Positions 7,018 through 10,429 of a stretch of DNA of 10,429 bases are shown here, in pieces. The stretch is from Deltaproteobacteria bacterium (lineage in GTDB: Bacteria; Bdellovibrionota_F; JAHFAK01), in contig JAHFAK010000088.1 of assembly GCA_023250585.1 (NCBI GenBank), positions 1 to 10,429 of the forward strand. The letters are read 5' to 3'. Below the pieces are notes generated by a model. The model did no database searches. It had not been told where the DNA came from and worked only from the letters and a program-made list of their open reading frames with translations. Made by a program: the position numbers and the translations under genes. The number at the start of each line of letters is the position of its first letter. Within the stretch, counting starts at the first letter, position 1.

Positions 7018-7072
7018 AATAATCGGGATGTCAAATAATCGGAATATTCGGAAGTTGTGGGCCTGATTATTT
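7018..7072. repeat. AATAATCGG motifs in direct and inverted orientation upstream of the tRNA-thrS cluster
   Basis: AATAATCGG occurs at 7018-7026 and again at 7034-7042, 16 bp apart. AAATAATC (7033-7040) is mirrored by GATTATTT (7065-7072), a perfect 8-bp inverted repeat with a 24-nt interval. The three sites lie just upstream of the candidate tRNA promoter and between two divergent transcription units. They could be binding sites for a regulator, but AT-rich chance is a real alternative. The rest of 6983-7119 shows no gene. Confidence 0.3.
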
Positions 7073-7119
7073 AAAATACTTTTATTGTAATTTTTTAAGC
7101 ATCGGATACGTAAAGAATT

Positions 7120-7148
7120 TTGATTCTCACAAGTTTCATTGCTATAGT
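7120..7148 (+). promoter_or_regulatory. Candidate sigma-70-type promoter giving a leaderless transcript
   Basis: TTGATT (7120-7125), a 17-nt spacer and TATAGT (7143-7148) form a good -35/-10 pair. The -10 box ends 7 nt before the ATG at 7156, so the predicted start of transcription falls at or next to the first base of the start codon. No Shine-Dalgarno fits in that space, so the 70-aa gene would be translated from a leaderless mRNA. Confidence 0.5.
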
Positions 7149-7155
7149 ATTTGGC

Positions 7156-7368
7156 ATGGATAGTAGAAAACAATCCTTGCAAGATCCGTGGTTAGAAGCG
7201 AAAGAATTTGGTATTGATACGATGCAACTTTCTTCTAATCTTAAAATTTCTTACGAAGCACGAGCTATGAGGCATCAACAAGCGCTCGATTTGATTTCTC
7301 AACTTATTGAGGCTAAACAATCTCATGAAAAATCTAAACAATCTCATTCAGATTCTTCAAAAAGCTAA
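7156..7368 (+). CDS. 70-aa helical protein paired with the nucleotidyltransferase (possible antitoxin)
   Basis: I chose the ATG at 7156, because the same frame upstream offers only a TTG (7120) inside the promoter. The protein has a predicted helical core, DPWLEAKEFGID (10-21), LSSNLKISYEARAMRHQQAL (25-44) and ISQLIEA (47-53), then a polar Ser/Lys/His tail. The layout 'EA..fGID...L..NL.....ER..RH..AL.l...L' is, from memory, that of small proteins encoded just before AbiEii-like nucleotidyltransferase genes in diverse bacteria. Its last 44 bp overlap the next gene in another frame, which suggests coupled translation. I infer that it controls or binds the downstream protein, perhaps as an antitoxin. 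No DNA-binding motif is evident, and the function is not shown by the sequence. The tail contains a 14-bp repeat with a 21-bp period. Confidence 0.75.
   Translation: MDSRKQSLQDPWLEAKEFGIDTMQLSSNLKISYEARAMRHQQALDLISQLIEAKQSHEKSKQSHSDSSKS
7313..7347 (+). repeat. 14-bp direct repeat with 21-bp period across the overlap of the two genes
   Basis: CTAAACAATCTCAT occurs at 7313-7326 and 7334-7347. The period is 21 bp, seven codons, so both reading frames stay open. It gives KQSHEKSKQSH in the small protein and LNNLMKNLNNL around the nucleotidyltransferase start. The first copy runs into the ATG at 7325; the second ends in CTCATT and lacks it. It looks like a local tandem duplication that grew the overlap. 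Confidence 0.65.
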
Positions 7369-7804
7369 CATCGATTTTGTTATTGTTGGTGGTTATAGTG
7401 CTGTTCTCCATGGAAGTTCCATGGTTACCCAAGACTTAGATATTTGTATTCATTTTCATGAATCAGAGATCTTGAACTTACGAAAGGCACTTGAATCTTA
7501 TCATCCTGTTCATCGCATGACACCTCAAAGACTTTCTTTTTTAGAGTATCCTCAAGAGATAAAAAATGTAAAAAACATTTATTTGGAAACCGATCTTGGG
7601 ATTCTAGATATATTGGGCTTTGTAGGCGGAGTAGGGACTTTTGAAGATGTTAAGAAAAATGCTTTGAAGATAGATTTTTTTGGACATCAGTGTTTTCTTT
7701 TATCAATTCAGGATTTGATTCAAGCAAAGAAGTATCTAGGAAGACCAAAAGATATCATGGTAGTTAAAGAACTTGAATGTATTTTAAAAAAAGAAAACGA
7801 GTGA
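7325..7804 (+). CDS. Nucleotidyltransferase-fold protein (AbiEii/MNT-like), possible toxin
   Basis: The 159-aa protein starts at ATG 7325, with a GAGG about 12 nt upstream. A TTG at 7307 in the same frame is less likely. The pol-beta-type nucleotidyltransferase signature is complete: VGGYSAVLHGSSMVTQDLDI (residues 21-40) with G22-G23 and the metal-binding pair D37/D39, a candidate third carboxylate D95 in GILDILG, then GGVGTFEDV. The C-terminal segment LIQAKKYLGRPKD (131-143) is the 'K...GR.KD' region of this family. The length fits a minimal single-domain enzyme. Relatives include AbiEii-type toxins and minimal nucleotidyltransferases that transfer nucleotides to tRNA or proteins; the substrate here is unknown. 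Pairing with the overlapping small gene supports a two-gene module. It lies beside a tRNA gene and the translation operon, and I see no sign of a mobile element. Confidence 0.85.
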   Translation: MKNLNNLIQILQKANIDFVIVGGYSAVLHGSSMVTQDLDICIHFHESEILNLRKALESYHPVHRMTPQRLSFLEYPQEIKNVKNIYLETDLGILDILGFVGGVGTFEDVKKNALKIDFFGHQCFLLSIQDLIQAKKYLGRPKDIMVVKELECILKKENE

Positions 7805-7814
7805 CCTGATTTTT

Positions 7815-7955
7815 TTACTCCATATATTCACTATATTCACTGCAATCATCGAGACGTTGAGGATCTTTTTCGCGGAGATCTATTCCATGTTCAAGATAGG
7901 CCTTAAGGTTGGTGAGAAAATAAGTCCAGCAAGTTTGGCAATTTACATTCCACAT
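7815..7955 (-). CDS. Possible 46-aa Cys-containing protein in frame after a TAG stop
   Basis: ATG 7955 to TAA 7815 encodes a 46-residue protein with a CQTCW motif near the N-terminus, a third Cys in DDCSEYSEYME, and an otherwise balanced soluble composition. A 9-bp tandem repeat encodes SEYSEY. No Shine-Dalgarno is visible before the ATG. The frame stays open upstream to the TAG (7986-7988) that ends the 239-aa gene, in that same frame. It could be a real small gene, the remnant of a longer tail, or chance. Nothing else gene-like lies in 7805-7985. Confidence 0.35.
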   Translation of the reverse strand: MWNVNCQTCWTYFLTNLKAYLEHGIDLREKDPQRLDDCSEYSEYME

Positions 7956-7985
7956 GACTTTTTTAGTATTATTGAATTTGACGTA

Positions 7986-8705
7986 CTATTTTAATGCAGT
8001 TGTTTTTTTATGGGATCCTCTATTTTTTGATTTTTCTATGACCGTTTCTTTTGGATAGTAATATATGGTTCCTTCTACATGGAAATCATTTTTTTGAAGA
8101 TACATTTTTCCATTAATGAGTAATATCAACCCGTCTTTTCGGTCACACGCAGGAACACCTTCATTATCCGACTTGAGATCACACAAAAAGTTGCTTTCAA
8201 ACACCTGAGGCTTGAGCGTCTCAATTTCTTGTAACTCCTGATCAGAAAACTTTTTCTTATTTAAGATCATAAGTCCATAGAGGGCTTCTCCGCTGACATA
8301 AATGTCCTTAATAATATTTCGTAAAGAAAAATTTTCTTGGGTTATATAGATAAATTTCAAATTGGGAAAAATAACAATACTTCCTCGAATCGTTTCAATG
8401 ATTTTTCCCTCGATTCCTTTTATTTCATATGCAGCGTCTCCTTTTAAATTCTTTTGATAGTTCTGAGCCAGTACAGTGACATATTGTTTAGTCGTGCCAG
8501 TAAAGAGGTCATTTAAATGAAATTGGAATGCTTCCCAATCGACAATCTGTTTTGTAACGGTTTCTCCTTCGCATTGAACGCTTTCCAACTCGCACGGGTC
8601 GGGAAACGGATTTTTGTCCTCATTGATTGCATCTTCCGCGTAAGCAATGTTTAAAGAAATAGTAAAAAAAAGAGCTAAGAAATAATAAAATTTTAAAGTT
8701 TTCAT
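7986..8705 (-). CDS. Sec-secreted protein of unknown function, 239 aa
   Basis: I do not recognise the family. Residues 1-23 form a clear signal peptide: a basic start (MKTLKF), a hydrophobic core (YYFLALFFTISLNI) and AYA before Glu24, so the mature protein should be periplasmic or exported. There is no lipobox. The mature part has four Cys in two close pairs, C38/C45 and C175/C187, a pattern that fits two local disulfides. Alternating hydrophobic stretches such as GSIVIFPNLKFIYIT and GTIYYYP suggest a beta-rich fold. The C-terminus is basic (KSKNRGSHKK). The ATG at 8705 follows GGGG at about 9 nt, an acceptable ribosome binding site. It ends at a TAG, with a small open frame continuing in phase behind it. 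It could share a transcript with the secreted protein gene upstream, but the 298-bp gap makes a separate promoter likely. Confidence 0.8.
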   Translation of the reverse strand: MKTLKFYYFLALFFTISLNIAYAEDAINEDKNPFPDPCELESVQCEGETVTKQIVDWEAFQFHLNDLFTGTTKQYVTVLAQNYQKNLKGDAAYEIKGIEGKIIETIRGSIVIFPNLKFIYITQENFSLRNIIKDIYVSGEALYGLMILNKKKFSDQELQEIETLKPQVFESNFLCDLKSDNEGVPACDRKDGLILLINGKMYLQKNDFHVEGTIYYYPKETVIEKSKNRGSHKKTTALK

Positions 8706-9003
8706 TTTTTAACCCCGAATTAAGTTAGTATTAATAAAAAGCCTTCTATCATAAATAATGCTTAATGTCAAGTTTTTATGATAATCTGCTCTGGAGTTAC
8801 CCCAAAATATAATTATAGGATTTTTTCTAAGTTAGGAAAGGTAAGTTCGAGTTGAGGAGAGGGTTTAGGTTTAAAGAGCCTCATAATTTTTTTTGTAATG
8901 GAGCCCACGGCTAAAGTCATGGTACTCTGCGAAGGTGGATAGAAAAGACAAAGGATTAGTCGCAGTAGATGTTCGATCAAATGATAAGCATTAAAAGTAT
9001 TTT
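8706..9003. other. 298-bp spacer between two secreted-protein genes
   Basis: The part next to the 239-aa gene holds a possible minus-strand promoter, TTTATG (8755-8750), 17 nt, AATACT (8732-8727), which is weak. A consensus TTGACA on the minus strand (8771-8766) has no matching -10 at normal spacing. The middle carries one short open frame (listed separately). I find no terminator hairpin with a T run, no repeat and no RNA gene here. Confidence 0.4.
8813..8920 (-). pseudogene. Short open frame, possible gene remnant
   Basis: ATG 8920 to TAA 8813 gives 35 codons ending in RLFKPKPSPQLELTFPNLEKIL minus its first residues. The same frame is open for about 30 more codons upstream, back to a TAA within the 3' end of the neighbouring gene, and reads ...FNAYHLIEHLLRLILCLFYPP with no ATG. 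The composition looks protein-like, which suggests the tail of a decayed gene. I cannot name a family, and a 65-codon open run in DNA of this composition could be chance. Confidence 0.22.
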
Positions 9004-10429
9004 TTATTCTGAAGCTTTAATTTTCCATACATGAACAATAGGATCCTCTCCGTTAGATTGGACGACATACAAAAGACCTTGTCTTTTGTCAAAGGTAGCG
9101 GCACCCATCGTATAGCTACAAATAGGGAAAAAAACATCGGTTATTGCAAAAGTTGCATAGGGAAGAACTTCTTGGGTTTCTTTTTTTCCTTCCGCTACGA
9201 GGGCAAGTTCTGCAGGATCATAGAGAAAAAACTCAGCTGCATATGGATAACAATGGTAGCCTTTTCCGCTGTCGCAGGGGTCATTGCATGCTTCAGGAGT
9301 TCCATAGCAGTCCTCTCCAAGCGCTTTTCGACCGGCAAAGAGCACCGCCGATTTCTCCTGTGATTCAATCCATACGGCACCTTCCCATACATCACAGGCG
9401 CTCCATTCAGGAAAGTATTCGGCTCCATTATTTGGTGGATAATAGAGAAGGACGTTACTTGATAATTCTGTAGTATTTGCAAGATTACTATCAGCCGGTG
9501 GAGGCAGAACGGCAAAAAGAGCAGGACCGTGACTATTCCCCGCATTACCGGCTCCATTGGCTTTTCCTGTTCCAATATATTTGCCGGGAACATACTCGTC
9601 GGCCCAAGCTTTAGGAATTTCGAGCATATAATTTGCTGTCTTTTTTTGATGATAGAGTGGATCTCCGTATGGACCTATGTGCCAAATTCCTTGGGCTTGT
9701 GGATGAGCTATAGTAAGTTGTGACCGCCCATGTGTTGCATAATCATTTTCATTGAGAGGCTGGACAGAATAGTATTGAAAGAAGCTCCAATATATAAGAT
9801 TGTCCCATGGGGCATAGAGGAGTCCGCCAAATACATCAAGATCATCGGCCATAACTGTGTCTTTCAGCCCTCCCGTAATATCAGCAAAATTTTGAAGTTG
9901 TGTTGCTCGCGGAAGATCCTTGATATTCTTATTGAGCGAAATAATAGGAGCGGGAATAGATGCTTCACCAACGAGATTATCATACACATGACTTGAACCA
10001 AAGAGCGATCCCGGATGTCCATCATCATTTCCATTCGGATCTCCCTGAGGATAGAACGTCAAAGCATATGCTCCATATCCCCACCGAGAGCCTCCCTGTG
10101 TTCCTTGAGGAAATAAGAATGCGCCTTCATATATCAGATCTTCAGGTTGCAAAAGGCGAGATTTCTTGGGCTCTTCTGCTGTTTCTTCTTGTATATCCGC
10201 TGATTGTTTTTCGGGATAAACAATAGGCGATCCACACCCTTCAGGACAAGAGCAAATGCCGTGTTCGTCTATACATGAATTTTGAGAATTGTTGTTATTT
10301 GTCGGCTTCACCTCGATGTCTGGTGAATTCAGGGAGTCGAGAGTCTCTTCAGAACTTGTTGTGCCTAGAGAATTTTCTGGAATTTTATCATCTTCACTAC
10401 TAAGACAAGAAATGTTTAAAACTATTATA
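9004..10429 (-). CDS. Probable lipoprotein with a beta-propeller-like domain, 5' end off window
   Basis: The frame is open from the stop at 9004 to the right edge (474 codons), so the true start lies outside; the GTG at 10311 is internal. The first visible residues, IIVLNISC (Cys codon 10405-10407), look like the end of a lipoprotein signal peptide, although Asn at -3 is not the classic lipobox. A Ser/Asp/Glu/Thr-rich linker follows, then an EGF-like Cys cluster (SCIDEHGICSCPEGCG), then a large domain rich in Gly, Tyr and Trp. The domain opens with LIYEGAFLFPQGTQGGSRWGY, contains GNSHGPALFAVLPP and a second Cys cluster (EDCYGTPEACNDPCDSG), and ends LLYVVQSNGEDPIVHVWKI. From memory the opening and the final '.GLLY.VQ..G..P.VHVW' recur in secreted bacterial proteins that look like beta-propellers. 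I see no catalytic motif. The role is unknown; surface binding or display is a guess. Confidence 0.83.
   Translation of the reverse strand, partial: IIVLNISCLSSEDDKIPENSLGTTSSEETLDSLNSPDIEVKPTNNNNSQNSCIDEHGICSCPEGCGSPIVYPEKQSADIQEETAEEPKKSRLLQPEDLIYEGAFLFPQGTQGGSRWGYGAYALTFYPQGDPNGNDDGHPGSLFGSSHVYDNLVGEASIPAPIISLNKNIKDLPRATQLQNFADITGGLKDTVMADDLDVFGGLLYAPWDNLIYWSFFQYYSVQPLNENDYATHGRSQLTIAHPQAQGIWHIGPYGDPLYHQKKTANYMLEIPKAWADEYVPGKYIGTGKANGAGNAGNSHGPALFAVLPPPADSNLANTTELSSNVLLYYPPNNGAEYFPEWSACDVWEGAVWIESQEKSAVLFAGRKALGEDCYGTPEACNDPCDSGKGYHCYPYAAEFFLYDPAELALVAEGKKETQEVLPYATFAITDVFFPICSYTMGAATFDKRQGLLYVVQSNGEDPIVHVWKIKASE

Noticed and set aside
7029-7034. Consensus TTGACA on the minus strand as the main -35 of the tRNA operon
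   Set aside because: At 16-18 nt spacing the -10 position reads ATACCT or TACCTC, a poor match; TTGATA with TATACT fits better despite a short spacer.
7120-7155. TTG at 7120 as the start of the small gene
   Set aside because: It would make the promoter -35 box coding and has no ribosome binding site; the extra residues are hydrophobic and unlike the core.
8766-8771. Consensus TTGACA on the minus strand as promoter of the 239-aa gene
   Set aside because: No acceptable -10 lies 15-19 nt downstream; TATGAT is only 12 nt away.
9195-9593. 132-codon minus-strand frame within the lipoprotein gene
   Set aside because: It overlaps the longer frame, which carries coherent domain features; this is an alternate-frame shadow.
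1-10429. CRISPR array, insertion sequence, rRNA or prophage genes
   Set aside because: I saw no regularly spaced repeats, no complete transposase or integrase motif, and no rRNA-like sequence in the window.

Overview
The window is an AT-rich stretch of bacterial chromosome that reads like a Gram-negative or diderm organism. It combines a core translation operon, one Sec-secreted protein, one probable lipoprotein and a multidomain sensor-like protein. The large 1727..3367 gene resembles the DUF6178 family, and a MerR-type regulator follows rplT; I associate both with deltaproteobacteria-like lineages. The low GC, the degenerate signalling protein and the many unfamiliar proteins would also fit a candidate phylum such as Dependentiae. 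I cannot fix the taxon from this sequence alone.

Layout from left to right. (1) From 1672 down to the left edge, on the minus strand, runs a 557-codon partial gene. Its domain order is receiver-like, GAF-like, HisKA-like and HATPase-like, as in a sensor histidine kinase. The phospho-acceptor His is Gln, and the N and G1 boxes of the ATPase are unrecognisable, so it looks like a pseudokinase. (2) Divergent from it, 54 bp away, is a DUF6178-like gene (1727..3367). Its 3' end overlaps the convergent MerR gene by 23 bp. (3) A minus-strand housekeeping cluster reads tRNA-Val(GAC) - thrS - infC - rpmI - rplT - merR-like (6982 down to 3345). Its spacing is tight: 24 nt from tRNA to thrS, a 4-nt GTGA overlap between thrS and infC, 13 nt from infC to rpmI, and 7 nt from rplT to merR. 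The only wide gap, rpmI to rplT, carries a 40-bp imperfect palindrome resembling a widespread interspersed bacterial repeat. (4) Divergent from the tRNA is a two-gene plus-strand module: a 70-aa helical protein that appears to be translated from a leaderless transcript, overlapping by 44 bp a 159-aa nucleotidyltransferase-fold protein. This resembles a toxin-antitoxin-like pair. (5) The right third is on the minus strand: a small Cys-containing ORF, a 239-aa Sec-secreted protein of unknown function, a roughly 300-bp spacer with one possible ORF fragment, and a large secreted protein that runs off the right edge. The visible part of that last protein begins with what looks like the end of a lipoprotein signal peptide.

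How the genes work together: thrS, infC, rpmI and rplT supply threonyl-tRNA, initiation factor IF3 and ribosomal proteins bL35 and bL20, in the order conserved in many bacteria, here led by a tRNA gene and followed by a putative regulator. The remaining genes are accessory. The most unusual items are the predicted kinase-dead sensor protein and the small-protein/nucleotidyltransferase pair. I saw no insertion sequence, CRISPR array, riboswitch or rRNA.
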